This document shows positions 11,176 to 21,350 of a DNA stretch of 64,000 bases, one piece after another. The position numbers and the translations under genes were made by a program. Under the pieces are notes generated by a model. That model was given only the letters and a program-made list of their open reading frames with translations. It had not been told where the DNA came from and searched no databases. How positions within the stretch are numbered: the first letter of the stretch is position 1; every line of letters begins with the position of its first letter. This DNA is from Agrypnia vestita. Taxonomy: Eukaryota; Arthropoda; Insecta; Trichoptera; Phryganeidae. The stretch lies in contig JADDOH010010857.1 of the NCBI GenBank assembly GCA_016648135.1, forward strand, positions 1 through 64,000, given 5' to 3'.

Positions 11176-11368
11176 ACCATATTATTTCGAAACTTGTAAG
11201 AATTTTGTTAAAAGAGGCGTGGTCATTCGGTGAGACTGGACAATTCGTTTTTAACACGTGTTTGTAATTTGTTGCTAAAACAGGGCTACCACAAATGAAC
11301 GATTCTCTGTGAATTCTCTTACAATAAAGTAGCAATAAATGATAATGCCTTTTATATGTGGGTAAATT

Positions 11369-11391
11369 TATTTATTTTAATTTATTTTATT
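11369..11391 (-). terminator. Candidate polyadenylation signals of the transposase gene
   Basis: On the minus strand this interval contains overlapping AATAAA words, about 260-280 nt past the stop codon and about 200 nt inside the left end of the element. Position and motif fit a 3' processing signal. In AT-rich DNA such words are common, so the call is tentative. Confidence 0.35.
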
Positions 11392-11651
11392 ACAATTTTA
11401 AATATCACCACAACAATAATTATATAAGGAACTGCAATAATAATAATAATTATTATTATAATCGAGGATTATTTATATCATATAAAACATAAACATTTAG
11501 TTATCTGCATTTGTACAAATATTTAGAAAATTACGTTATTTACATAATATACATTGTTTGTATATACACATAAAATACATTGTTTGAAAAAACAATATGA
11601 TGAAGTACATTAATGGAATTAATAATAAATATAAAATTTTAATATAGTACG

Positions 11652-13958
11652 CTATTGATTATGGAAGATAATTAATCTGTTGAAATGTTGTCTCACTCTG
11701 ACGGTAGGTTGTACCGCTGATTTGATCAGAAAGTGTAGCCTGACATCTAAATATTTAGAAGCAACTGCCTTAATTAGGTGAACAGTATGGTTCTCCAGCG
11801 GTGACTGGTCTAGCATGTGAGAAAGTAATATATTAAAACAATCTACAGTTAGGAATATTTTTAAGACCCTGTTGACTAAATATTCTAATGAAAAGTGAGG
11901 ATTCATTCTTTTTCCTCCACTACGGTTAAGAGCTTCTCTAAAAACGCGTTCACTATGTGTGCAAATTAAAATAACGTCATCTGATGGATATACTAACCCC
12001 CCTCTCTCTTTTTGTGCAATTAATGAATTTCGCAAAGTTGTCTTAAAGCCAATAAGGGCAGAAAGACAATTCTCACATTTAATTTTTTTATTTAGATGCC
12101 TGACAACAAAAACACAAATATAAATTATACAACTCTCCACATACTGACTGCACATATATATTGATTCAGGAATATCGTCGAAAGGCAAAGTATTTTCGAA
12201 ACTCAATTCGTCATCACGTAATAATTTTAATTTTGAGGAGGAACAGTTTATAATGTTGACAGAATTATTTGAATTACAGTTAAGTATACTAATTTGATCT
12301 AAAGGTATGCAGTTTCCATTTACATTATCTTTGATTTCTGCGCGTATAAGTAATTTCTTGTACGCGGACTTAAATTGGCTAACGGTTGGGTTGTTATTAT
12401 AGCCACCATGTGAGCGTATAGCTCCGAAAAATAATTCGATATGATCTTGATTAAATTTGTACATCGTTAGATATTTTAACACTGGGGACTCTGACATTAA
12501 ATACGTCTTAACTAATAATTGTAAACTTTCTATGCAAACTCGAAAACCCAAAATCCCCATTTTTTTATTAGACTGAATAACTTTTACTCCATTTGGTAAT
12601 TTTAAATCAGATAAATATACGCTAACATTACTCAGGTACGCAGAAAACTTTAAATGATTCCCCGAGAATACAGGCCTTTTCCAGTCAGGTGCCGAAATAT
12701 TACGGGAATTGAATATATCAAATAGTTTGTTTATACATCTTATGAAAAAAATTGTTGGTTCACTGTTAGAAAATTGTGGCAGCTTTAGATTTTTAGCACA
12801 AAATTCTATGGCATCCGCTACAGAATCGCTAAATAACTGCTCCGCTAATCGAACCTTCATTTTCTGTCGCACATAATCAATGTGCTCTCTCCGTAATTTG
12901 TTACCTAAATGAAGTCCATAATTATCCTGTAAAATATTTAATTGCTCTATAAACCTCCAATCAATGATACCACCATTGCTATCTAAAAAATATTTTTTAT
13001 CCCCTAGTGTATTTCTAATTAATTTAAGCATATGACATGGGTCAAAAAAAACCACAACAATTTCATTTTCAAAGAGAAAATATGGTTTTAAATTATGCTC
13101 TTCAAACGAACAACCCAACTGTTTTGCCATACTTACGTTTGGAGCTGCGCCATCGAACGTCAAAGATATTGTACGAATTCCACACCCTTTTAGCAAAGAG
13201 AAACATTGAGTAACCAAAATACTCTTTTGTTCCCCTGTTAAGCCATCCACAGGAAAATATCCAACTGGTATTTTCCATGACCCGTTAATACAAACAACTA
13301 TAAAGGTAAGTATCTCACGAGCAAGGGGTATTTCATCTCCTTCCAAATTTGCACCAAAATTAACATATCCCATTTCCACTTGTCCAATCCTTTCTAACTT
13401 CTTACGGATACTCATTTCATCCATTACAAGTGAGCAAAGAATTGGACGATCGCTGTGCTTTACTTTAAGTTTGAGGGCATCAAACGACTCTTGAGTGAAG
13501 CCGGGATCGCAGTTAACTTGTTTGTACCAATTCGATAATGTTTTGGTATGAGGCAAGCAAGTGTTGAAAGTTTCCCTCACATAGTTATACGCTCTAGGCG
13601 AATAAAAATGCAAGGTAATAGCAAATTTCCTCAGCTCTGGGGAGTATTTCCTCGTTAAAGGGAGCTTCTGAGTCTTAGATATTTGTCTTTTCAAAAAATC
13701 CCTGTTGGGCCCATCCATTGAGGATAATATCTCAATACCCTCACTTTGAATATGGCCCATTTCTTTTAATTCCTGAACAATATTTGTTAAATTAGCAATT
13801 TTTTTCAACTGTCGACGATTTGACTGTTGCAATGTTGCAACTTTTCTCTGCAATTTAACAATACTTTCATTTCTCTGAAACAATTGTTTTTTTAAAGCTA
13901 ATTTTCTAGGAGTATCGACGTCTGGTGCTGTTACACTGTTGTGAGTATTGAACACTAC
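11652..13958 (-). CDS. P-element transposase, final exon (catalytic domain)
   Basis: This exon encodes 768 residues ending at a stop codon at 11652-11654. It starts at an acceptor (tttcag) at 13959, in phase 0; an in-frame TAA lies just upstream in the intron, and no ATG is expected here. Counting from the GTG at 13955 as residue 1, residues about 28-66 form a Leu/Ile heptad coiled coil, as in P transposase dimerisation regions. The RNase-H-like core follows: MDEMSIRK (Asp179), FDGAAPNVSMAKQLG (Asp268), FFDPCHMLKLIRN (Asp305), then after the insertion domain NQDHIELFFGAIRSHGGYNN (Glu507). A CxxC region and a YPSDDV segment near 627-661 match the C-terminal part of THAP9-like proteins. The conserved acidic residues are all present and no frameshift is seen. 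The protein would bind the element ends and catalyse cut-and-paste transposition in the nucleus. Full product with all upstream exons: about 951 residues, close to THAP9-type lengths. Confidence 0.93.
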   Translation of the reverse strand, partial: VVFNTHNSVTAPDVDTPRKLALKKQLFQRNESIVKLQRKVATLQQSNRRQLKKIANLTNIVQELKEMGHIQSEGIEILSSMDGPNRDFLKRQISKTQKLPLTRKYSPELRKFAITLHFYSPRAYNYVRETFNTCLPHTKTLSNWYKQVNCDPGFTQESFDALKLKVKHSDRPILCSLVMDEMSIRKKLERIGQVEMGYVNFGANLEGDEIPLAREILTFIVVCINGSWKIPVGYFPVDGLTGEQKSILVTQCFSLLKGCGIRTISLTFDGAAPNVSMAKQLGCSFEEHNLKPYFLFENEIVVVFFDPCHMLKLIRNTLGDKKYFLDSNGGIIDWRFIEQLNILQDNYGLHLGNKLRREHIDYVRQKMKVRLAEQLFSDSVADAIEFCAKNLKLPQFSNSEPTIFFIRCINKLFDIFNSRNISAPDWKRPVFSGNHLKFSAYLSNVSVYLSDLKLPNGVKVIQSNKKMGILGFRVCIESLQLLVKTYLMSESPVLKYLTMYKFNQDHIELFFGAIRSHGGYNNNPTVSQFKSAYKKLLIRAEIKDNVNGNCIPLDQISILNCNSNNSVNIINCSSSKLKLLRDDELSFENTLPFDDIPESIYMCSQYVESCIIYICVFVVRHLNKKIKCENCLSALIGFKTTLRNSLIAQKERGGLVYPSDDVILICTHSERVFREALNRSGGKRMNPHFSLEYLVNRVLKIFLTVDCFNILLSHMLDQSPLENHTVHLIKAVASKYLDVRLHFLIKSAVQPTVRVRQHFNRLIIFHNQ

Positions 13959-14056
13959 CTGAAATTAAACAAAATCCATTATATATTATGCATTTCAAAT
14001 AATTCATAAAAGTGAACGGAAACATATATTACACTTAAATAAAGAATTAAAAAAAC

Positions 14057-14719
14057 TATTTTAGGTAAAACGTAATATCTATACTTACATGGCCAACGAC
14101 TTCATTACATGAAGGGATCACTTCTAGCAACTCTCCCATGTTTACTGTCGAATTTGTAGACTGAAAGTAATAATATCGATTAAATTTAAAGCTTTCAAAA
14201 AATCAATACAACATTTTAGGTAAAACGTACTATTTATACATACATGGCCAACGACTTCATTACATGAAGGGATCACTTCTAGCAACTCTCCCATGTTTAC
14301 TGTCGAATTAGTAGACTGAAAGTAATAATATCGATTAAATTTAAAGCTTTCAAAAACTCAATACAACGATTTTAGGTAAATCATACTATCTATACATACA
14401 TGGCCAACGACTTCATTACATGAAGGGATCACTTCTAGCAACTCTCCCATGTTTTCTGTCGAATTTGTAGACTGAAAGTAATAATATCGATTAAATTTAA
14501 AGTTTTCAAAAAATTAATACAACGATTTTAGGTAAAACGTACTATCAAAACATACATGGCCAACGACTGCATTACATGAAGGGATCACTTTAAGCAACTC
14601 TCCCATGTTTACTGTCGAATTTGTAGACTGAATGTAATAATGTCGATTAAATTTAAAGTTTATGAAAAATTAATATACCTAACGATTTTAGGTAAAACAT
14701 AATATCGATGGCTCCTACG
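14057..14719 (-). repeat. Tandem array of a 72-nt in-frame exon, four copies plus a partial unit
   Basis: Units of about 156 bp repeat between the THAP exons and the catalytic exon. Each full unit holds a 72-nt segment: 14556-14627, 14400-14471, 14244-14315 and 14089-14160 in transcript order. Each is preceded on the minus strand by a pyrimidine-poor but valid acceptor (tttcag, or attcag in the first) and followed by a donor (gtatgt three times, gtaagt in the last). Each 72-mer is open in phase 0 and encodes STNSTVNMGELLEVIPS plus CNEVVGH. Differences are one silent change in copy 3, Val to Glu in copy 2, and two changes (Glu to Lys, Glu to Ala) in copy 1; there are no stops or indels. Introns between copies are 83-84 nt. 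A fifth unit near 14691-14719 retains only intron sequence. Neighbouring exons are also phase 0 at these borders, so any number can be included or skipped. Confidence 0.9.
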
Positions 14720-14989
14720 TATGCTATTATAACCCATAAATCGAAAATTTTTAGTTTTTTTTATGTTTTTCTTATTTCTTATATCTTTATAACAAAGAAA
14801 TAAAAACATTTTGCAATTAATTACGTTTTTTTTCAGATGTATTTTATAAGGCAATGTATATTTATACCGGATGAAAATATACTACTTCATATACTAGGAG
14901 TTTCAGAATGCACACCGTATAAATTGGCGATTTAAGAAATTTTTTATGTAACGAAAAACGAATAAAGAATGAACACAATAGGTACTTAC

Positions 14990-15191
14990 TCTATCAAAAG
15001 CCAGTTCTGCTCTTGAATAATTCGTAGGAACGGCAAATTTTTTTATTCGAACTAATTTGTTTTCTTTCCTTCTGTCAAAATGTACATTCAAGAAGTGATC
15101 TGAGCAAACACAACTGTGATTTCCGGGATTCCAATTAATCCTTCCCACAGCATGGATCCATTCACTTTTTTTTACTTCATTTTTTGGGAAC
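14990..15191 (-). CDS. P-element transposase, exon 2 (THAP domain, second part)
   Basis: This 202-nt exon runs from an acceptor (ttttttgtag) at 15192 to a donor (gtaagt) at 14984-14989 and completes the THAP zinc finger. It reads FPKNEVKKSEWIHAVGRI, then CVCSDHF, then KKFAVPT. It supplies the invariant Pro22, Trp31, Cys49, His52, Phe53 and Pro75 of the C2CH THAP fold (numbered from the Met at 15723). It ends in phase 0 after AELAFDR, matching the phase of the 72-nt exons and of the catalytic exon. The THAP domain recognises transposon end DNA. Confidence 0.88.
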
Positions 15192-15664
15192 CTACAAAAA
15201 ATGATATCCCAATCCGAATACTTTAAATAATAAATAATAAATAATTTGTATTCTAAAATTTTAAGCACAGCCCTGTCGGTCCAATATGCTTTGTCATAAA
15301 AATACCACATTGAGCTTAGTTAGATCCATACAATGTAGTGCCTTCTCATTCTTACTCCTAAAAATTCAGAATTTTTAAAGGAGAAAAAAAGAGACGGATA
15401 TATTTTAAAATGTCGGCTATCTAAGTAAATAATTTTACAGTTCGTATTGCTTGAACATTCATAGACATATTTTGATTTAAGTCATCAAAAACATCTTCAA
15501 AATAGCATTCTCCGAATTATTTGTGTAATAAAATCAATCAAAAATAAACGTTCTAGGATTTTTTAAACAAAAGTAAATGTTTGCACTTGGTTTGTTGTTA
15601 AAATTATGAAATAAAACGTATATATGTAAAATTTTCATATTTTGGATAAAATACCTGTGATAAC

Positions 15665-15723
15665 TGATGTTTCTTCCCGTTTCCAGTCCTATTGGAACAC
15701 CCCTTCATTGCACAAGAAGGCAT
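15665..15723 (-). CDS. P-element transposase, exon 1 (THAP domain, first part)
   Basis: The start codon at 15721-15723 opens MPSCAMKGCSNRTGNGKKH, with Cys4 and Cys9 as the first two zinc ligands. The minus-strand sequence CATCA/GTTATC offers a donor in phase 2. Using it joins His-Gln to Phe-Pro, restoring the H-x-F-P motif and all eight THAP invariant residues. A nearby alternative donor (CACAG/GTATTT) is stronger by consensus but puts exon 2 out of frame with an immediate stop, so I prefer the first. Upstream in-frame codons lack an ATG, which supports this start. Intron 1 is 473 bp. Confidence 0.8.
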
Positions 15724-15808
15724 ATCAATTTTTTGTAATATTTGCACGTAAACACACAATAATTTATCGAAAATACGGATAACAAATCTGTCAGCTCTGC
15801 CGATCTCT

Positions 15809-15830
15809 GCCCGAGTTTTGAAACTCGGGC
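15809..15830. promoter_or_regulatory. Perfect palindrome upstream of the transposase start
   Basis: GCCCGAGTTT and AAACTCGGGC flank a 2-base centre (TG), giving 10-bp perfect arms about 85-107 bp upstream of the start codon and about 170 bp inside the right end. Outer bases extend the pairing imperfectly. It could be a binding site for transposase or for a host factor in the promoter/5' leader. That is inference from position only. Confidence 0.5.
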
Positions 15831-15976
15831 AAAGAGAACCCTTACAAAGCAATTAAAGACGTACTCGACCGGGTGATCTTTTTTGTCCCTTTTTGTCTTA
15901 TGTGTCACTATATTGTTAAAACTGAGTAAGCTTTATGTTACCACGCGTACGGGTTTGGTAAAATGTTTAGTTATCC

Positions 15977-16001
15977 CTCTATGGATTGTATATACTCTAA
16001 G
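15977..16001 (-). repeat. P-element terminal inverted repeat, right
   Basis: Reverse complement of the left terminal repeat, 25 of 25 bases. Confidence 0.95.
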
Positions 16002-16009
16002 CATACAAG
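16002..16009. repeat. P-element target-site duplication, right
   Basis: Exact copy (catacaag) of 11143-11150. Confidence 0.93.
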
Positions 16010-16110
16010 TGTACCGTGTACCGCGAAGGTGGACTGTTCCACGAAGCGGTTGCGAGCGGCGCGAACCAGATGGTTTGGGGAATGATGAAAGTTCGCGCAT
16101 TGTTGAGCTC
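16010..16110. other. GC-rich flank of the P element (right part)
   Basis: It continues the GC-rich composition of 10930-11142 once the transposon is removed. No domain seen. Confidence 0.4.
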
Positions 16111-16205
16111 GGTGCCTGGAAACTGGAAATTCTTTAAGATTATTTGATCTGCTGATTGAAACGTGCTGTACCAACTATGTGTCACTAACTGTGTTATATT
16201 ATTTA

Positions 16206-16815
16206 TTTTATTTTATTTTTTATTTTCATTTATTGGTTTTCTTACAGCCATATAATTAATCAATCTTGAAAAAAACAATAATTGATGTACAGAGTTTTGG
16301 GCCAATTACAAGAAAACACATATATACAATCGATAAAAAATAAGAAAAAACATGTCCAATAGTGAGTTTGTGTGAGTGTGTGTATTTGTGTGTTTATTTA
16401 TTTATTTTGTTTTGGGAAAAGTTAACAGCAAAACAATCTTAAAAATTTTCCACTGAATTTAAAAATTTAATTTAACATACATTAATAGCGAATGGAGGGG
16501 AATGTGGGACGGGAGTAGAAGGGAAGATATAATGTACAAATTAGTTTGGGTGCGGTAGTGTAGATATTGTTTGTTTTATGTTTCTTATTGTTGCGTTGAA
16601 AATGTCAATGTGGTGATAGTTTGTGTTAAATGAATTTGTGGATCTGTACATAAAGGAGTTTTGTTTTGAGTTGGTCTTACAAAAGGGGAGATGAAAAGTA
16701 GGTGAATGTCTGTTATTGCGAGTTGGGATGTGGTAAGATATTCGTTGAAGAAGTTCCGGACTATCAACTAGATTGTGTGTTATTTTGAATAGCATCACCG
16801 CGTCAGCTATGTTTC
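16206..16815 (-). mobile_element. 5'-truncated LINE 3' end
   Basis: At 16541-16798 the minus strand encodes a C-terminus with LFKITHNLVDSPELLQRISY, then RNNRHSPTFHLPF and FNTNYHHIDIFN. This is the conserved tail after the RT domain of CR1/Jockey-type LINEs (K-I-x-N-x-x-DSPELL...R...F). The 3' UTR follows at 16206-16540 and ends in an A-rich tail (TTTATTTTATTTT on the plus strand). The UTR appears identical by eye to 43829-44174. Only the last 85 or so codons of the reading frame remain. Confidence 0.85.
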
Positions 16816-17010
16816 TTCGACGAGTTATTATTATTATTTTATTTTTTATTTATACGAATTGAAGCTTACGTGTTACAACTTAAATGTTCTTCGAAGAAAA
16901 GGATATCTATAAAATTACTTACTTAAAGGTGATTGCTTAAATGTGTATATGTGTGTGGGTGTTTATGTGTTTATGTCTTAAGCAAATAATATTAATGCAT
17001 TATACACCAT
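16816..17010 (-). repeat. Related LINE 3'-UTR fragment
   Basis: A minus-strand tail (TTATTATTATTTTATTTT on the plus strand) is followed by words such as AAAATTACTTACTTAA and a GTGTATATGTGTGTGGG run. Read on the other strand these resemble 42740-42860. It is probably a second, older copy of a similar LINE end next to the first. Confidence 0.5.
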
Positions 17011-18454
17011 GCAGCGCGTACACGGTATAATTTCATTTTATTTTCATACACACAAAATAATTTACTAAGTAGGTTGTTTTTTTTAGTGGTATTGAACTTA
17101 AAAATGAAATAAAACGCGTAAGAATCGCGGTAATGGCCGTGGTATTGGCTTTATTAGAAATACATTTTTATGATATTAGTGTTTAAATACGATACCACGA
17201 TTTACGAAATAAATTTGCAAGCGCTGTTCTGGCGTTAGTCTATTCATGGTGAAATAGCAAACCAAACAGCATAAATCATCTGTCAGCTGTCGAATTGGCT
17301 GTCGCTGGAAGAAGTGTTACCAATTCGAAAAAAAAATCTTAAAAAAAAACAAAACCATAACCATTACCACGATTTTTATGCATTTTATTTCATTTTAAAG
17401 TTCTATCTATGCTTTTAAAAAAACACTACATATCCAATAGACTCTAGTTTGAAAGTAATAATAAATCAAACAAAGCAAAACCGACTATAAAATATTTTTT
17501 TTTATTAATATCGATATTACAAAATTGTCGGTGCAACAGATAGTAGATATTAATTGTAAGGTGCATTGAAAAAGATATATAAATGCGTTGATAGTTTATC
17601 AAATAAGCTCGACGATTGTTTTGACAGCATTGCAGACACAAATGTATTCTAATGTTACAAGTACCAATGCAATATTTCTCGTATTAGAAATTCGGTAGGA
17701 TTTAATTATTTCAAAATGCTACCTATAACTTTTTAGTACAAACAAATTAATCTTCTTGATAACAAAAAAAGTGCAATATGCCTATCCGTATATTATTTTT
17801 TATGGGCTAAATTTATGCGGGTAACACCAGCTTATACAGGCCTTAGGCCCAGATGTCATATAAGTATTGAAAAATCAAATAACTTTTAGTTTTTATTTGT
17901 CTTATACATACATGATGTTCTAGAACGCACAGATTTTTTTTACCCATGCATGAATATGCCAATTTGCTTTCATTTGTAAAGATGAAAATGGTCATTTACG
18001 AAATATTATTTTTATATGTAGGTAAAAAATATCTCCTTTATTTTGATATATTCTCTTAGCTTTCAAATATTCTCTTATCCAACGTAGTACTTAATTTACT
18101 ACGCCATAAACATCTGTGAATCTTTGTTATTGGTTTATGCAATGTACACTGTGCTCTTACATTTTAATGATCGAAACTGTTATGATTCATTTATTCGAAT
18201 TAAATAAATAAATAAAATATGCTATTTAGAATATTATGTACCTAAAAGATAATTTAAAAAATAATAGCAACACAAAAATTTATTTCAATTATATATATTG
18301 TCCATGCCTTTTTTCTAAATTCTTCTGTCTACCTACAGAATATTTTGGGCGCAATTTATATTATTTTGTTCGCGAATTTTCTCGAAACGTTTCCAAAGAA
18401 AGTAGTTTATAGATTGTGTCATATTTCCAAGGTGCAAACTAATAACGATCGAAC
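17011..18454. other. Unassigned AT-rich stretch
   Basis: No gene, RNA or element boundary that I can support. Confidence 0.35.
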
Positions 18455-18665
18455 AGTAATAAACGTCGCGCCGTGCGCTCGTTACGGTGGTGTCGGAATT
18501 GATCTGGCGGATTTGACCGCTCGCCGTCGCGCGCCGCAGCGGTGACGTCACGCGGCGCGGGCGTTATTTACGGCGGCAGGTGCGCGGGGCGCCGGCGCCA
18601 CGACGCCTCCGTACGTAAACACGGCCGCGCCGCGCTACAGCCAGCGCGAGAAGTCACTCGCGCGT
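18455..18665. promoter_or_regulatory. CpG-rich island containing a CRE-type site
   Basis: This very CG-dense block of about 200 bp has sharp edges. It includes TGACGTCA, the cAMP-response-element palindrome, at about 18543-18550, and repeated GCGCGC/CGGCGC words. It resembles a promoter or an unmethylated island, but no exon or open frame with a domain follows on either strand within this window. Confidence 0.45.
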
Positions 18666-19274
18666 CTAAACTTATTAAATTATATTTAAAAAATAATTCA
18701 TTTATTCAATTCAACCACGATAAGCGTAATTAATATACTGTGACGTATTTACTAGTTTTAATCATAAGCAAATAGGAATACAGTATCAGTTTTATGAAAT
18801 ATATTTAATGCCAATTGAAAATAAAAGGTTTCAACATAAATTTTTAAGTTTTATTCATTTTTAATTATCTACACCCTTCGGAAAAATCAATTAACTTGTC
18901 ATACAAAAGAACTTGTGTATTTCAATGTGTGCATGCAAGAAGTTAATGGTAATTCTTACGTCCTCGATTTGACGAAATTGATTTCGTACCGTATTCCTAT
19001 TCGAGTAACAGCTGTTTTATGCGACTGTTTCAACAACAAATTATTGTATTAACTCACCTATTTGAGCTAGTCACGTAATATCTGTTCCCATAGTACGTGG
19101 ATATTAGGAGTTGTAATACCGTCGTTTTCTTCTCTACAGGTATTTTTTCGATCTCGAATTTTTAAATGCAAACCTCAATTTAGTTATTTCATATATCTGA
19201 AGATGGAAAAGTTTTGGAAAAAAGAGGATAATATCCAATTCGATAGGCCAATCAGATCCAAGAACTACTTCCTA
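18666..19274. other. Unassigned stretch
   Basis: Nothing recognised. Confidence 0.3.
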
Positions 19275-19520
19275 TATTTATTTATTTATTTATTTATTTA
19301 TGGGAAACTAACAGTACATATAAAGAGATTATACAAGATTATTGAACAGCATAGAGACCATCTTACAAGTTTCCACAGAATTATACGAAAAAATACAGAA
19401 GAATTAAGAATTAATTATTATTGTAACGCCTTTCCAAACTGCGGGATGCGTAGAAAGTTGGAAGAGATTCGTCAGGATATCAACAAGATACGGTTTAGGA
19501 ATTTATATATCGAAGTCTAA
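19275..19520. repeat. Possible LINE 3' end with (TTTA)n
   Basis: A TTTATTTATTTATTTATTTA run is followed by GGGAAACTAACAGTACAT. The arrangement is like the minus-strand 3' tails at 53.2 and 55.6 kb. The 105-codon plus frame spanning it is probably non-functional. Confidence 0.35.
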
Positions 19521-20954
19521 GGACTGCCTGGCTATGACTTCTGCATTGCTGATTTTTCAGCCGAGGCTGACAGCAGCTGAAAGTGGAAGCATTTGATAAT
19601 TTTTTCTTGACCTCTGATACTAGGTATTTAATTCGTGCACTTGGTAGACACGTCCCGTATTCTATCAGTGCTATTGCTCCTGAATGTGAATATTTAAAGT
19701 ATTTCATTCTTTGAACCTTTACCATCTTATTTATTACTTTTATAATGCATATTCATATGTATAAACACACATACGCCTTTTTTTATCAGCTTATAACTTT
19801 TAAAAAACATATTGTCGAAGCTTCATTTTAAATTTGTTTCTTTGTTATTTTCTCTGGCATTTCGTTGAAAATCTCCATTGCACTGTATATCACAGCATCT
19901 TGAGATTTCTACTTTTCCTAAATGACAGTATTATTGTATTTTTTCCTCTTTTATAATTCGTGCATACTCGTGTGTTGATTTGCATCAATTTTTCTATTCA
20001 ATTCTTCCGATATAAATTCCATAACATTGTAATAAATTTTATGTTTGCATTCAACTCAATATGACATTTCATGATATTGAGTTCATTCAGCATTGAACTG
20101 AAGATCTCAATATTGTTCTCATAGCTTTATTTTATTATATTATTATTATTGGCACATCTGATCAATGTCACGCAGATCTCTTCGCTCATTTTATATGGCT
20201 GTTGCCATATAAAATGATGCTGCCTCGCCGACAGGTGCGAGCGCGGATTACTCACAACACAAACGGATTATCGCTGTGTAAACGGCTTCGACACCATCCC
20301 TCTCAAATGGATCCTAAAGTGTTCCGAGCTGTCAGAGATGCGACATAAAAGCCGGGCGCCAATCTCGAGAGTACACTAAAAGGATCCTCGCGAAGAGAGT
20401 ACACAGGGGTGATTTGCGAAGAGGACGTCTCTTTTAAGTGCTCTGTTCTCAAATGATATTGACATTTTCATTCATACGACACCACAGAGAAATCGAATCC
20501 GGGTGAAAGTCCGGATGATGGGGATCCCATAAAAAGAACAGCTTTTAGGAAATGTAGTAAATTTACATAGAATTCAGTGTTCGACATCTTTGAAATGTAA
20601 AACTAAAGTTGTGGCCTTGCCTAATATGTTTTCTTTGCCAATCTTTCCTCGCTTACACTTTTTACAAAACTAATCTGGCAACGCTTTCTTTCCTCTGTTT
20701 CCTTATTAGTTTATTATTGACTCTTGTCTTACATAGGCTGAAGAAAATTAAGTAAAATATCATCCAAATAATTTTTAACTCCAGAAAATATAAAAATCAT
20801 TATGTGAATGGCACATTTAATTCTTACACAAGCACTACTTCCCTCATACAAGTATCATAAACAGACTAAACCAAATGTTGGACAGTGCGTGCAGCTGTAT
20901 GTGTGAGCAATCAAAATGAAAGTATGATAATTTTATTTTGGGAAATTTTCAATT
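19521..20954. other. Unassigned stretch with one short hairpin
   Basis: At 20186-20217, TCATTTTATATGGC and its exact reverse complement flank a 4-base loop (14-bp perfect stem). A GC-richer block at about 20220-20530 has no recognisable coding content. Confidence 0.4.
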
Positions 20955-21185
20955 AAAAAATCCACGCGGGGCCGCTCGTTTGAGAGTCCGAGTGAAGGGC
21001 CGCCGCGTATTTCGGTCGCTCCTCTGCGCAAAGTTATAAACGAGCCGCTAAACTGGCCCGGCCCACGCGCGCGACCGTCGCGGGGCGCCGCGAGACCTTT
21101 AGCAGCGGAATTTTCATTCCGTCGCGCGATATTCGCCGGCGAATTGGCGCCGTATCGAGTTTGGTCTTTTATCGTTTGACGCTTT
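20955..21185. other. CpG-rich island
   Basis: This CG-dense block is embedded in AT-rich DNA. The minus-strand open frame across it (123 codons) is Arg/Ser/Gly-rich with no domain, as expected by chance in GC-rich sequence. Confidence 0.45.
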
Positions 21186-21350
21186 TTGATTATGTGACTT
21201 TTCTTCACCTTTGATGTATTTTTTAAAGAAAAACTTAGCGGTGTGCACGAATAATACCGAGCACACCTTCGTATCTGGGGCTCAATGCTGGAAGTGCCTG
21301 TCAAAAAGTTAATTAATTAGGATGAATTATACATAAATATAAAAATATGA

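Larger units (their letters stand above)
11151..16001 (-). mobile_element. Complete P-superfamily DNA transposon (4851 bp)
   Basis: Both ends carry the same inverted repeat, starting CTTAGAGTATATACAATCC, with 25 matching bases (11151-11175 and 15977-16001). The insertion is framed by the 8-bp duplication catacaag. The interior carries one minus-strand gene with a THAP zinc finger, coiled coil and P/THAP9 catalytic core, all apparently intact. Coding exons occupy about 60% of the element. A tandem exon array sits at 14057-14719. Matching ends, intact duplication and open exons suggest a young insertion that may still be mobile. Whether both ends keep the internal transposase-binding sites cannot be judged here. 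Confidence 0.95.

Noticed and set aside
15604..15852. Longer first exon reading through LSQVFYPKYENFTY
   Set aside because: It starts at TTG, not ATG, and runs past the donor into intron 1. Only the spliced form restores the THAP invariants.
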